Positions 30,748 to 38,640 of a stretch of 64,000 nt of DNA are shown in pieces. Below the pieces are notes generated by a model. The model made no database searches. It saw only the letters and a list, made by a program, of their open reading frames with translations, and had not been told where the DNA came from. Numbering within the stretch: position 1 is the stretch's first letter; each line of letters starts with the position of its first letter. The DNA is taken from positions 784,726-848,725 of the forward strand of contig NZ_RJVI01000001.1 in assembly GCF_003751635.1 (NCBI RefSeq), in the 5' to 3' direction. Both the position numbers and the translations under genes were made by a program. The stretch is from Inmirania thermothiophila (GTDB taxonomy: Bacteria > Pseudomonadota > Gammaproteobacteria > DSM-100275).

Positions 30748-32952
30748 ATGAACGAGGCCGGCGGCGAGGCGCTGCGGCCGGTGGCGGGGCTGACGGATCT
30801 GGCGGCGCGGGTGAGCGCGGCCTGCGGCCACTGGCCGGCGGAGGAGCACCGGCGGCTGCGGGCGGTGCTGCGCCATCTCGACGCCCGCACGGGGGCGGTG
30901 GCGCCGGCGGCGTGGGGGCGGGCCCACGAGGTGGCGTCCGTGCTCGCCGCTCTCCACGCCGACGCCGAGACGGTGGGGGCGGCGCTGCTGCACGTGCTGC
31001 TCGGGGCGGATGCGGATCGGGCCGCGGTGCGCGAGGCGCTGGGCGAGGGCATGGTGCGGCTCCTCGACGGTGCGGGCCGCATGGGCCAGGTGGCCGAGCA
31101 GCGGGCGGGGACGGCGGCGGCCTCGGCCGAGCAGGCCGAGGCCCTGCGCAAGATGCTGCTGGCGATGGTGGAGGACGTGCGCGTCGTCCTCCTGGTCCTC
31201 GCCCTGCGGCTGGTGGACCTGCGCCACGCCGCGGCCATCGGCTACGAGCGGCGGCGGGCGCTGGCGCGCGAGACCATGGACATCTACGCGCCGCTGGCCA
31301 ACCGGCTCGGCATCTGGCAGCTCAAGTGGGAGCTGGAGGACCTCGCCTTCCGCTACCTCGAGCCGCTCACCTACCGGCGGCTCGCGCAGCAGCTCGCCGA
31401 GCGGCGGGCCGACCGCGAGCGCTACCTGCGCGAGGTCACGGCGCAGCTCGGCGAGGCGCTGGCGCGCGAGGGCATCGAGGCCGACATCGCCGCCCGCCCC
31501 AAGCACCTCTACAGCATCTGGAAGAAGATGCAGCGCAAGGGGGTGGGCTTCGAGGAGATCTTCGACGTGCGCGCGGTGCGCGTCCTCGTGGCCGAGGTGG
31601 CGCAGTGCTACGCCGTGCTCGGCATCGTCCACAGCCTCTGGCACCCCATCCCGCGGGAGTTCGACGACTACATCGCCCGCCCCAAGCCCAACAACTACCG
31701 CTCGCTCCACACCGCGGTGGTGGGGCCGGAGGGGCGTACCCTCGAGGTGCAGATCCGCACCCACGAGATGCACCGCCAGGCCGAGCTGGGCATCGCCGCG
31801 CACTGGCGCTACAAGGAGGGCGTGCGCTTCGACCCCGGGGTCGAGCGCAAGGTGGCGTGGCTGCGCCAGCTCCTGGCCTGGCGCGAGGAGGTGGCCGACG
31901 GCGGGGAGTTCGTCGACCAGTTCCGGGCCGCGACCCAGGAGGAGCGGGTCTACGTCTTCACGCCCCGCGGCGAGGTGGTGGACCTGCCCGCGGGGGCCAC
32001 CGTGCTGGACTTCGCCTACCACATCCACACCGAGGTGGGGCACCGCTGCCGCGGGGCCAAGGTCAACGGCCGCATCGTGCCCCTGACCCACGAGCTCGCC
32101 ACCGGCGAGCAGGTGGAGATCCTCACCGCCAAGGCGCCGCGGCCGAGCCGCGACTGGCTCAGCCCCCACCTCGGCTACCTGCGCACGGCGCGCGCCCGGG
32201 CCAAGGTGCGGCACTGGTTCAAGCAGCTCGACCGCGAGGAGAACATCGCCGCCGGGCGGGCGGTGCTCGAGCGCGAGGCGCAGCGCCTCGGGGTCACGGT
32301 CGAGGCCGCGGCGCTCTGTGGGCGTCTGCGCCAGGCGAGCGAGGACGACCTGCTCGCCGCCGTCGGCCGCGGCGAGATCAGCGCCGCCCAGGTGGCGGCG
32401 GCGCTGGCCGAGCTCGGGGCGCCGCCCGGCGGGCGCGACGAGCCGGTGGTCGCGGTGCCGCGGCGGCGCGGCGAGGGCGGCAGCGGCGAGGTGCGCATCG
32501 CCGGCGTCGGCGACCTCCTCGCCCAGACCGCGCGCTGCTGCAAGCCCCTGCCGGGGGACCCGGTGCGGGGCTACATCACGCGCGGGCGCGGCGTCAGCAT
32601 CCACCACCGCGACTGCCGCAACCTCGCGCGCCTGGCCCTGGAGGACCCGGACCGGGTGATCACCGTGGACTGGCAGGGCGCGGGGCCGCGCCGGCGCTAC
32701 CCGGTGGACGTGCGGGTGCGGGCCTACGACCGGCCGGGGCTGCTGCGGGACGTGACCGCGCTGCTCGCGGCCGAGCACGTGGAGGTGGAGGCGGCGCGCA
32801 GCACAGGCGGGCGCAGGCGCCACGAGACGCACCTGGAGCTGCGTCTGCACGTCGGCGACATGGGCCAGCTCGCCCGCGTGCTGGCCCGCATCGGGGAGCT
32901 TCCCAACGTGCTCGACGTGCGCCGCGTGGGGGCGGCGGGCGAGGGCGGCTGA
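30748..32952 (+). CDS. relA: (p)ppGpp synthetase RelA
   Basis: A 734-aa long RSH protein. The N-terminal hydrolase domain is degenerate (no HD pair). The synthetase domain is intact, with PKHLYSIWKKMQRKG and the acidic EFDD motif at residue 304, which marks RelA rather than SpoT (RFKD). A TGS domain (VYVFTPRGEVVDLPAGATVL), a helical region, a zinc-finger-like segment (CCKPLPGD...HHRDC) and a C-terminal ACT domain follow. It makes (p)ppGpp from ATP and GTP or GDP on stalled ribosomes. A SpoT-type hydrolase must be encoded elsewhere. Confidence 0.96.
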   Translation: MNEAGGEALRPVAGLTDLAARVSAACGHWPAEEHRRLRAVLRHLDARTGAVAPAAWGRAHEVASVLAALHADAETVGAALLHVLLGADADRAAVREALGEGMVRLLDGAGRMGQVAEQRAGTAAASAEQAEALRKMLLAMVEDVRVVLLVLALRLVDLRHAAAIGYERRRALARETMDIYAPLANRLGIWQLKWELEDLAFRYLEPLTYRRLAQQLAERRADRERYLREVTAQLGEALAREGIEADIAARPKHLYSIWKKMQRKGVGFEEIFDVRAVRVLVAEVAQCYAVLGIVHSLWHPIPREFDDYIARPKPNNYRSLHTAVVGPEGRTLEVQIRTHEMHRQAELGIAAHWRYKEGVRFDPGVERKVAWLRQLLAWREEVADGGEFVDQFRAATQEERVYVFTPRGEVVDLPAGATVLDFAYHIHTEVGHRCRGAKVNGRIVPLTHELATGEQVEILTAKAPRPSRDWLSPHLGYLRTARARAKVRHWFKQLDREENIAAGRAVLEREAQRLGVTVEAAALCGRLRQASEDDLLAAVGRGEISAAQVAAALAELGAPPGGRDEPVVAVPRRRGEGGSGEVRIAGVGDLLAQTARCCKPLPGDPVRGYITRGRGVSIHHRDCRNLARLALEDPDRVITVDWQGAGPRRRYPVDVRVRAYDRPGLLRDVTALLAAEHVEVEAARSTGGRRRHETHLELRLHVGDMGQLARVLARIGELPNVLDVRRVGAAGEGG

Positions 32953-32961
32953 GCACGGGGA

Positions 32962-33038
32962 TGGCGCCCCGGGGAGGATTCGAACCCCCGACCCTCCCCT
33001 TAGGAGGGGGATGCTCTATCCGACTGAGCTACCGGGGC
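32962..33038 (-). tRNA. tRNA-Arg (anticodon CCT)
   Basis: A 77-nt cloverleaf read on the minus strand. The acceptor stem is GCCCCGG/CCGGGGC, the D-arm TAGCTCAGTCGGATAGAGC, the anticodon loop CT-CCT-AA on a CCCC/GGGG stem, and the T-loop TTCGAAT. The discriminator is G and CCA is encoded. Anticodon CCT reads AGG, a rare codon here. Confidence 0.95.
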
Positions 33039-33049
33039 GGCGCCGGAAA

Positions 33050-33079
33050 CGAAAGAGGCCGGGCCCCGGGCCCGGCCTC
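33050..33079 (-). terminator. Rho-independent terminator between the two tRNA genes
   Basis: On the minus strand an 11-bp stem GAGGCCGGGCC / GGCCCGGCCTC with a 3-nt loop is followed by TTTCGTTTC. It sits between tRNA-Ala (upstream) and tRNA-Arg (downstream). Confidence 0.75.
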
Positions 33080-33087
33080 GCGCCACA

Positions 33088-33163
<76 letters not shown>

Positions 33164-33204
33164 ACGAGAACGGCGCGCAATTGTAGCACCCTGCCCCGGG
33201 GCCG

Positions 33205-33744
33205 TCACCACCCGTCGCGGCCGCTCCCCTGGGGCGGCGGCTCCCGAACCGTGATGACCTGGGTCAGGAGGACGCTGTTGGGCACCAGATGGCGCCGTCC
33301 CTCGGTCTCGAGGATCGTGTAGCGCAGGTCGATGCTGCGCACCAGGCCCTCGGCCGCGCCCACCTGGACGTGGTCGCCGGGGCGGAAGGGGCGGTAGAAG
33401 AGGATCAGGACGCCGGCGAGGAGGTTGGAGAGGGCGTCGCGCAGGGCGAAGCCGAGGGCGAAGCCGGTCAGGCCGAGGCCGGCGACGAGGGCGCCCACCT
33501 CGATGCCGGCGGTGCCCAGCGCGCTCACCGCACCGACGGCGAGGATGCCGGCGTGGGCGGTGGCGGCGAGCAGCCGCACCACCTCGTCGCGCCCGGGCTC
33601 GAGCCGCGCGGCGAGTCGGCGCAGGAGCGAAGCCGCCACCTGCGCCCCGACCCAGAAGGCGAGGAGGACGGCCGCCGCGAGCACGGCCCGCCAGGCGAAG
33701 GGGCCGAGGCCGGCACGCAGGGCATCGAGGAGCGACTCCGTCAT
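33205..33744 (-). CDS. Short MscS-type mechanosensitive channel
   Basis: A 179-aa MscS-family protein. There is a transmembrane helix near residues 18-38, a second around 60-80, the pore helix (GIEVGALVAGLGLTGFALGFALRDALSNLLAGVLIL, described here only by its Gly/Ala pattern) and the beta-domain RPFRPGDHVQVG...VRSIDLRYT...VPNSVLL. It ends soon after the beta-domain, lacking the alpha/beta cage of E. coli MscS (286 aa). The product is therefore a minimal channel or a gated-pore variant. TAGACT lies 6 nt before the ATG, with no SD. Confidence 0.88.
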   Translation of the reverse strand: MTESLLDALRAGLGPFAWRAVLAAAVLLAFWVGAQVAASLLRRLAARLEPGRDEVVRLLAATAHAGILAVGAVSALGTAGIEVGALVAGLGLTGFALGFALRDALSNLLAGVLILFYRPFRPGDHVQVGAAEGLVRSIDLRYTILETEGRRHLVPNSVLLTQVITVREPPPQGSGRDGW

Positions 33745-33750
33745 GAAGGC

Positions 33751-33780
33751 AGTCTACGATGTATGCGCCGGGCCGGTAAG
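33751..33780 (-). promoter_or_regulatory. Candidate sigma-70 promoter of the MscS gene, leaderless geometry
   Basis: Minus strand: CTTACC (33775-33780), 18-bp spacer, TAGACT (33751-33756), ending exactly 6 nt before the ATG at 33744. Confidence 0.45.
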
Positions 33781-33850
33781 CCCGGGCGCCGCGACCGGGT
33801 CCCGTTGGCAGCGGAGAAGGCCCCGCCGGGGCGGGACGAAAGGAGGGACG

Positions 33851-34816
33851 ATGCATTCGACGCGCGAGCTCCTGATGGAGACCGACTTCCCGCCGCTTCT
33901 GCGGGGGCGGCTCGAGACGGTGCAGGTCAACGTCGGCTACCGCTGCAACCAGCGCTGCCTGCACTGTCACGTCGCCGCCGGGCCCCACCGCAGCGAGACC
34001 ATGGACTGGGCGACCATGGAGGCGGTGCTCGATCTGCTCGCCGCCTCCGGTGCCGGCACCCTGGACGTCACCGGCGGCGCCCCAGAGCTCAACCCCCACT
34101 TCCGCGAGCTGGTGCGGCAGGCGCGGGCGCTGGGGGTGCGGGTCATCGACCGCTGCAACCTCACGATCCTCGGCGAGCCGGGGCAGGAGGACCTGGCCGA
34201 GTTCCTCGCCGCGCACCGCGTCGAGGTGGTGGCCTCGCTGCCCTGCTACCTCGAGGAGAACGTCGACCGCCAGCGGGGCCGCGGCGTCTTCGCGCGCAGC
34301 ATCGAGGGGCTGCGCCGCCTCAACGCCCTCGGCTACGGCGATCCCGCCTCCGGCCTCGTGCTGAACCTGGTCTACAACCCGCAGGGGCCGGTCCTGCCGC
34401 CGCCGCAGGCGGAGCTGGAGGCTGACTACCGGCGCGAGCTCCTCGACCGCCACGGCGTGCGCTTCAACCGCCTGCTGGCGCTCGCCAACATGCCCATCCA
34501 GCGCTTCGGCAGCACCCTCGTCTCGCGGGGGCAGTTCCACGACTACATGGCGCTGCTGCGCGCAAGCCACCGCCCCGAGAACCTGGAGACGGTGATGTGC
34601 CGCAGCCTCGTCAGCATCGACTGGCGCGGCCAGGTCTACGACTGCGACTTCAACCAGATGCTGGGGCTGCCCCTCGCCCTCGGCGGCCGTCCCCGGGTGC
34701 ACGTGCGCGACCTGGTGGGGCGCGACCTGGAGGGCAATCCGGTGGTGGTGGGCGATCACTGCTACGGCTGCACCGCGGGCCAGGGTTCGAGCTGCGGGGG
34801 TGCCCTGAGCGGGTGA
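33851..34816 (+). CDS. arsS: Arsenosugar-biosynthesis radical SAM protein ArsS
   Basis: A 321-aa radical SAM enzyme. The iron-sulfur motif is C32-x3-C36-x2-C39 (CNQRCLHC). The ArsS-type features LDVTGGAPELNPHFR, CYLEENVDRQRG, LVYNPQGPVLPP and the cysteine-rich C-terminal DCDFNQMLGLPL...HCYGCTAG (DUF3641) are present. ArsS adds a deoxyadenosyl group to dimethylarsenite on the way to arsenosugars. AGGAGGGA precedes the ATG. It overlaps the next gene (GTGA). An arsM partner is not in the window. Confidence 0.88.
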   Translation: MHSTRELLMETDFPPLLRGRLETVQVNVGYRCNQRCLHCHVAAGPHRSETMDWATMEAVLDLLAASGAGTLDVTGGAPELNPHFRELVRQARALGVRVIDRCNLTILGEPGQEDLAEFLAAHRVEVVASLPCYLEENVDRQRGRGVFARSIEGLRRLNALGYGDPASGLVLNLVYNPQGPVLPPPQAELEADYRRELLDRHGVRFNRLLALANMPIQRFGSTLVSRGQFHDYMALLRASHRPENLETVMCRSLVSIDWRGQVYDCDFNQMLGLPLALGGRPRVHVRDLVGRDLEGNPVVVGDHCYGCTAGQGSSCGGALSG

Positions 34817-35499
34817 GCGGGCGCCTCTCGGTCGTCGTCCCGGCCCTGGGCGAGGCCGCCGTCATCGGCGCCGCGCTGCGGGCGCTGGCGCCCCTGCGCG
34901 CGGCGGGCGAGGAGGTGATCGTGGTGGACGGCGGCAGCGCCGACGGCACCGCGGAGGCCGCGCGCGGGCTCGCCGACCGGGTGCTGGTGTGCCGTCCGCC
35001 GGGGCGGGCGCGGCAGATGAACGCCGGCGCCGCCGTCGCCCGCGGGACGATCCTGTGGTTCCTCCATGCCGACACCCTGCCCGCACCCGGCGCGGCCGAG
35101 GCCATCCGGGCCGCCGTCGCCGCCGGTGCGGGCTGGGGCCGCTTCGACGTGCGCCTGAGCGGCGCCCACCCGCTGCTGCGGGTGGTGGAGCGCGCCATGA
35201 ACCTGCGCTCGCGCCTGACCGGCATCGCCACCGGGGATCAGGGCATCTTCGTACGCCGCGACTGGTTCGAGGCCGCGGGCGGCTTCCCGGACATCCCCCT
35301 CATGGAGGACATCGCCCTCAGCCGTGCCCTGCGCCGCCGCGGCCGGCCGGCCTGCCTCGCCGGCCCCCTCGTGACCTCCAGCCGCCGCTGGGAGGCGCAC
35401 GGCGTGGTGCGCACCATCCTCCTCATGTGGCGCCTGCGCCTCGCCTACTTCCTCGGCGCCGACCCGGCCCGGCTCGCGCGCCGCTACGCCCGGCCGTAA
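34813..35499 (+). CDS. GT2 glycosyltransferase of the TIGR04283 (arsenosugar-associated) type
   Basis: A 228-aa family-2 glycosyltransferase with LSVVVPALGEAAVIGAALRAL, EVIVVDGGSADGT, GRARQMNAGAA, LWFLHADT, GDQGIFVRR and PLMEDIALSRALRRRG. These match the group named for its association with arsenosugar loci. The product in these loci is not firmly established. It overlaps arsS (GTGA) and the next gene (TAATG), making a tightly coupled three-gene operon. Confidence 0.85.
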   Translation: MSGRLSVVVPALGEAAVIGAALRALAPLRAAGEEVIVVDGGSADGTAEAARGLADRVLVCRPPGRARQMNAGAAVARGTILWFLHADTLPAPGAAEAIRAAVAAGAGWGRFDVRLSGAHPLLRVVERAMNLRSRLTGIATGDQGIFVRRDWFEAAGGFPDIPLMEDIALSRALRRRGRPACLAGPLVTSSRRWEAHGVVRTILLMWRLRLAYFLGADPARLARRYARP

Positions 35500-36155
35500 T
35501 GCCCGTCGCCGTCGCCGTCTTCACCCGCCTGCCCGAGCCCGGGCGCGCCAAGACCCGGCTGATCCCGGTCCTCGGGGCGGCGGGGGCGGCCGAGCTGCAG
35601 CGGCGCCTCGCCGAGCATGCGGTGGCCGAGGCCGCCGCCGCGGCCTGCGGTCCGGTGACGGTGTGGGCGACGCCGCGCATCGACGCGCCGTGGCTCGTGG
35701 CCCTCGCCGACCGCCACGGCGCCGCGCTGGCGCTGCAGGAGGGGGCCGACCTCGGCGCCCGCATGCGGGGGGCGCTCGCCGAGGGGGTGCGCGCGACGGG
35801 GGCGGCGCTGGTCATGGGGTCGGATCTCCCCGACCTTCGGCGCGATGTGCTGCGCCGGGCGGCGGAGGCGCTCGGGGGCGCGGACGCGGTGCTGCTTCCG
35901 GTGGAGGACGGCGGCTACGGGCTGCTGGGGGTGCGGGGCGCGGTGCCGGACCTCTTCTCGGGCATCCCCTGGGGCGGTCCGGAGGTGGCGGCGGCGACCC
36001 GGCGGCGGGCGGCCGCGCTCGGGCTGCGGGTGGTGGAGCTCGAGCCCCTGTGGGACCTGGACCGCCCGGCCGACCTCGCCCGCCTCGACCCGGGCCGGTT
36101 CCCGCTCAGGGCTGGCGCTGGCGCCGGAGGAGCTCCCGTTCCACCTCGCGGATGA
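35499..36155 (+). CDS. TIGR04282/DUF2064-type transferase (arsenosugar-associated)
   Basis: A 218-aa protein of the DUF2064 nucleotidyl/glycosyl-transferase-like family: VAVFTRLPEPGRAKTRLIP at the N-terminus, LVMGSDLPDLRRDVLRRAAEAL and LLPVEDGGYGLLGVR. It resembles CofC/MobA-like transferases and is regularly paired with TIGR04283. Its start overlaps the previous stop. Its last 50 bp overlap the convergent ycgR gene, so the C-terminal Gly/Ala/Pro tail may be dispensable. Confidence 0.85.
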   Translation: MPVAVAVFTRLPEPGRAKTRLIPVLGAAGAAELQRRLAEHAVAEAAAAACGPVTVWATPRIDAPWLVALADRHGAALALQEGADLGARMRGALAEGVRATGAALVMGSDLPDLRRDVLRRAAEALGGADAVLLPVEDGGYGLLGVRGAVPDLFSGIPWGGPEVAAATRRRAAALGLRVVELEPLWDLDRPADLARLDPGRFPLRAGAGAGGAPVPPRG

Positions 36156-36825
36156 AGCGCTCCAGGCGGTGATCCTGGCCGCGTGGGATGCGCGAGAAGC
36201 GGGCCCCGACGCGGAGGGTCCCGTCGCTGCGGGGGTGGACGTTGCGCACCTCGAGCCCGGCGTGGAAGACGCCGCCGTCGGGAAGCTGGACGATGCAGCC
36301 CTCCACCGTCGCGAGATCCGCGGGCTCTCCGCGGCCCGCCATCAGCACCAGGCTCCCGAGGCCGCCGAGGGAGAGGTCCTCGAGTCGCCCGAAGAGGCTG
36401 CCCTCGGCGGCGTCGACCAGGGTCACGGGGACCTCGGCGACGGCCGCCACCGGCACCCGCACCCAGGCCCGGCGCTGGTGGTGCAGGAGCCGGTCCGGGA
36501 AGGCGATGCGGACCAGGACCTGGCCCCCCATGGGGGCCGCCTCGCGCACCCGGGCCACGAACTCGATGCGCTCGCCGGGGTGGTCGATGCGGCAGTGCAC
36601 GCCGCGGCCGGGCTCCGGCAGCGGCTCGCCCTTGGCGCGCCGGATGCCCTCGACGAGGAAGTATTCCTCGAGCGGGCGGACCGCGGCCACGGCGCCCCCG
36701 CGCGGCGCCGCCTCGGACTCGAAGCGCAGCACGAGGGGCCGGCGGTCGTCCTGGGCGCGGGCGAGCAGCTGCGCGATGCGCGCCGGGGAGGTGACCTCCA
36801 GGGTGTGGACGTGCGGCTGCGCCAC
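36106..36825 (-). CDS. ycgR: YcgR-type flagellar brake protein with PilZ domain
   Basis: A 239-aa protein with an N-terminal YcgR domain (about residues 10-110) and a C-terminal PilZ domain. The c-di-GMP motif RxxxR is at QRRAWVRV, and the second motif is the D-x-S-x-G-G-type LEDLSLGGLG. When bound to c-di-GMP, YcgR slows the motor. The start is GTG with only a weak SD. It is the last gene of flgA-flgM-flgN-ycgR, 29 bp after flgN, so it is expressed with the late flagellar genes. Its end overlaps the convergent DUF2064 gene. Confidence 0.88.
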   Translation of the reverse strand: MAQPHVHTLEVTSPARIAQLLARAQDDRRPLVLRFESEAAPRGGAVAAVRPLEEYFLVEGIRRAKGEPLPEPGRGVHCRIDHPGERIEFVARVREAAPMGGQVLVRIAFPDRLLHHQRRAWVRVPVAAVAEVPVTLVDAAEGSLFGRLEDLSLGGLGSLVLMAGRGEPADLATVEGCIVQLPDGGVFHAGLEVRNVHPRSDGTLRVGARFSRIPRGQDHRLERFIREVERELLRRQRQP

Positions 36826-36854
36826 CGTCGAGGCCGTCCCTGCGCGGCCCCGGG

Positions 36855-37322
36855 CTAGGCCTTGGCGATGGATGAGCCGGTGCCGGCGGCCGCCGGGGCG
36901 CCGTCCGGACCGTAGGTGCCGTCGCCGCCGCGAAGCAGGGCCAGGGCCTCCTCGAGACGGCGGCTCGAGGCCTGGACGATGCGGGCGTTGATCTCGTTGT
37001 CGCGGCGGCAGCGCAGCACCGCCTCCCGCACCGCCGCCCAGCGCCGCCCGAGGCCGCCTGCGGGGTCGAGCCGCGTCAGCAGCGCCTCGAAGGCCTCGGC
37101 ATCGCTTCCCGCCGCCTCCCGGCGCCGGGCCTCGGCGCGGTCGATGCGGTCGGCAAGCTCCGCCTTGCGCCTTGCGGTCTCGGCGATGGCCGCGGCATCG
37201 GCGCGGGCGAGCGCCCTGCGCTCGGCGGCCAGGGTCTCGGCGAGGGCGTCGAGGGCGGCGAGGGTCTCGTCGAGGATGCGGGCCAGCGCCTCGGCCCGCG
37301 CGGGATCCGCGGCGGCGCTCAT
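36855..37322 (-). CDS. flgN: Flagellar export chaperone FlgN
   Basis: A 155-aa mostly helical protein (ALARILDETLAALDALAETL, then LARADAAAIAETARRKAELADRI) with the FlgN pattern ending NEINARIVQASSRRLEEALALL. FlgN binds FlgK and FlgL before export. The ATG overlaps the flgM stop (ATGA), so translation is coupled to the anti-sigma factor gene. The C-terminal 20 residues are Ala/Gly-rich and probably disordered. Confidence 0.87.
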   Translation of the reverse strand: MSAAADPARAEALARILDETLAALDALAETLAAERRALARADAAAIAETARRKAELADRIDRAEARRREAAGSDAEAFEALLTRLDPAGGLGRRWAAVREAVLRCRRDNEINARIVQASSRRLEEALALLRGGDGTYGPDGAPAAAGTGSSIAKA

Positions 37323-37645
37323 CCCTTCCCGCCGAGGGCCGACTCGAAGGCGAGCAGCCGCGCCGCCACCCGCTGCGGGTCCACCTGGTAGCTGCCGTCG
37401 GCGATGGCCTGCCGCAGCTGCTCGACGCGCTGGGTGTCCACCACCGGGAGCTCGGCCAGGCGCTCGGTGAGCGACTGCAGCGTGCGGGCGGTGTCGGTGA
37501 GGCTCACGGTGTCGTAGGTGGCGGGCCGTCCGGTCTCCTGCTGGCGTGCCGACGGCTCGCTGCGCTCGACGTCCACGCGCGCACCCTCGCGCGCCTCGGT
37601 GGAGAGCCGCTGCGGGCCTCCGCTGCCGTTGATCTCGATCGCCAT
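37319..37645 (-). CDS. flgM: Anti-sigma-28 factor FlgM
   Basis: A 108-aa FlgM. The N-terminus is disordered and exported; the C-terminal helices (VDTQRVEQLRQAIADGSYQVDP, ARLLAFESAL) are the FliA-binding region. It holds sigma-28 inactive until the hook is complete. I chose ATG 37645 because GGGAG lies 8 nt upstream; a GTG two codons earlier (37651) is too close to that SD. It has its own sigma-28 promoter upstream, giving autoregulation. Confidence 0.92.
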   Translation of the reverse strand: MAIEINGSGGPQRLSTEAREGARVDVERSEPSARQQETGRPATYDTVSLTDTARTLQSLTERLAELPVVDTQRVEQLRQAIADGSYQVDPQRVAARLLAFESALGGKG

Positions 37646-37672
37646 CGTCACGCTCCCGGGGTTCTGTCCCCC

Positions 37673-37699
37673 TTATCGGCCGTCGGGCGCCGGGCTTGA
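37673..37699 (-). promoter_or_regulatory. Sigma-28 (FliA) promoter of flgM
   Basis: On the minus strand TCAAGCCC, 11-bp spacer, GCCGATAA. The -10 is a perfect match to the sigma-28 consensus and the spacer is the standard 11. It lies 28 nt before the flgM ATG, in the gap after flgA. Confidence 0.8.
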
Positions 37700-37735
37700 G
37701 GCGCGCCCCTGCGGATCGAGCCGATTCTAGCAGCC

Positions 37736-38437
37736 TCACATGATCACCTGCACCCGCCCGGGGCCCACCACCACGCCCTCCACGACGCGGCCGCTGCCCT
37801 CGTTGCGCACCCGCACCCGCGCGCCCAGGGGGGCGTCGCCGAGGGCGCGGCCGCTGCTGCGCACCCGCACCGGCCCGGCGCCGGCCTCGAGCACCACCCG
37901 CTCGCCGCGACGGACGAGGCGCGGCGGGCGCAGGGCCGCGGGGCTGACCACCTCGCCGGGGCGCAGCGGGCGCAGCGTCTCCTGGCCCACCGCCCGCTCG
38001 AGGGCGTCGAGGTAGCCCGCGGGCAGGGCGGCGAGGTCGCGCCGCTCCACCCGCAGGTCCTGCGCCGAGAGCGTCCGTCCGCGGGGCACGGGACGCGCCG
38101 CCACCACCACCGGGACGAGGCCGCGCACGGTCACCGACACGTACAGGGACCAGGGCCGCGGCCCCGGGCAGCGCACCCCCACGACGCGGCGGCCCACCGC
38201 GCGGCTGCCGGGGGGGTCGAAGGTCTCGAGGGCGCCGGCGCATCGGGGCAGGCGCAGGCGCGGGTCGAGGGCGCCGGCCCGCACCTCGATGTGCTCGGCG
38301 GCGGCCCCCGCGGCGGCGCGGGCATGGGCCTCGGCGGCCCGCCGGACGGCGTCGAGGGGCTGCAGGGCCGCCCGTCCGGACGCCGGCGCCGCCGCGAGCA
38401 GGAGGGCAAGGCAGGCGACGAGGCTTCGCTGGGTCAT
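37736..38437 (-). CDS. flgA: P-ring assembly chaperone FlgA
   Basis: A 233-aa protein with a signal peptide (MTQRSLVACLALLLAAAPA) and the SAF domain plus C-terminal FlgA region (RRGERVVLEAGAGPVRVRSSGRALGDAPLG, read with GEVVSPAALRPP). It helps assemble FlgI into the P-ring in the periplasm. I prefer the ATG at 38437 over 38455 because a sigma-54 promoter would start transcription only about 10 nt before the latter. First gene of flgA-flgM-flgN-ycgR. Confidence 0.9.
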   Translation of the reverse strand: MTQRSLVACLALLLAAAPASGRAALQPLDAVRRAAEAHARAAAGAAAEHIEVRAGALDPRLRLPRCAGALETFDPPGSRAVGRRVVGVRCPGPRPWSLYVSVTVRGLVPVVVAARPVPRGRTLSAQDLRVERRDLAALPAGYLDALERAVGQETLRPLRPGEVVSPAALRPPRLVRRGERVVLEAGAGPVRVRSSGRALGDAPLGARVRVRNEGSGRVVEGVVVGPGRVQVIM

Positions 38438-38474
38438 GGCTGCGACGCTCTTCATGGAGGCCTGCGCAAGGCCG

Positions 38475-38489
38475 TGCAAGCGCCGTGCC
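38475..38489 (-). promoter_or_regulatory. Sigma-54 promoter of flgA
   Basis: On the minus strand GGCACGGCGCTTGCA: GGCAC-N5-TTGCA, a full match to the -24/-12 consensus. It lies about 38 nt before the flgA ATG and is divergent from the flgB promoter. Confidence 0.85.
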
Positions 38490-38501
38490 GGGCGGCGGCG
38501 C

Positions 38502-38521
38502 GGCGGCAAGGGCTTGCCGCC
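38502..38521. promoter_or_regulatory. 20-bp palindrome GGCGGCAA-N4-TTGCCGCC, candidate FleQ box
   Basis: A perfect 8-bp inverted repeat with a 4-bp centre (GGGC), between the divergent sigma-54 promoters of flgA and flgB. The core GGCAA-N4-TTGCC has the dyad geometry of the Pseudomonas FleQ box (GTCAA-N4-TTGAC). A further TTGCCGCC half-site starts at 38535. An identical-arm copy is at 54824-54843. Confidence 0.5.
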
Positions 38522-38584
38522 CCCGCCGCCGCCCTTGCCGCCGCCGTCCGCCCCGGGGCGCGTCGTCACGGGGCCGCGGCGGGT

Positions 38585-38600
38585 TGGCACGCCTCCTGCA
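38585..38600 (+). promoter_or_regulatory. Sigma-54 promoter of the flgB operon
   Basis: TGGCACGCCTCCTGCA: GG and GC are 10 bp apart. It matches the -24 element fully and the -12 element except for C in place of the first T. It lies 40 nt before the flgB ATG. Confidence 0.75.
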
Positions 38601-38640
38601 TCGGGGTGGGCGCAGGCTCAAGGAATCCGCGCAAGTGCCG

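Noticed and set aside
38437-38455. ATG at 38455 as the flgA start
   Set aside because: The sigma-54 promoter at 38475-38489 would begin transcription within about 10 nt of it, leaving no room for a ribosome-binding site.
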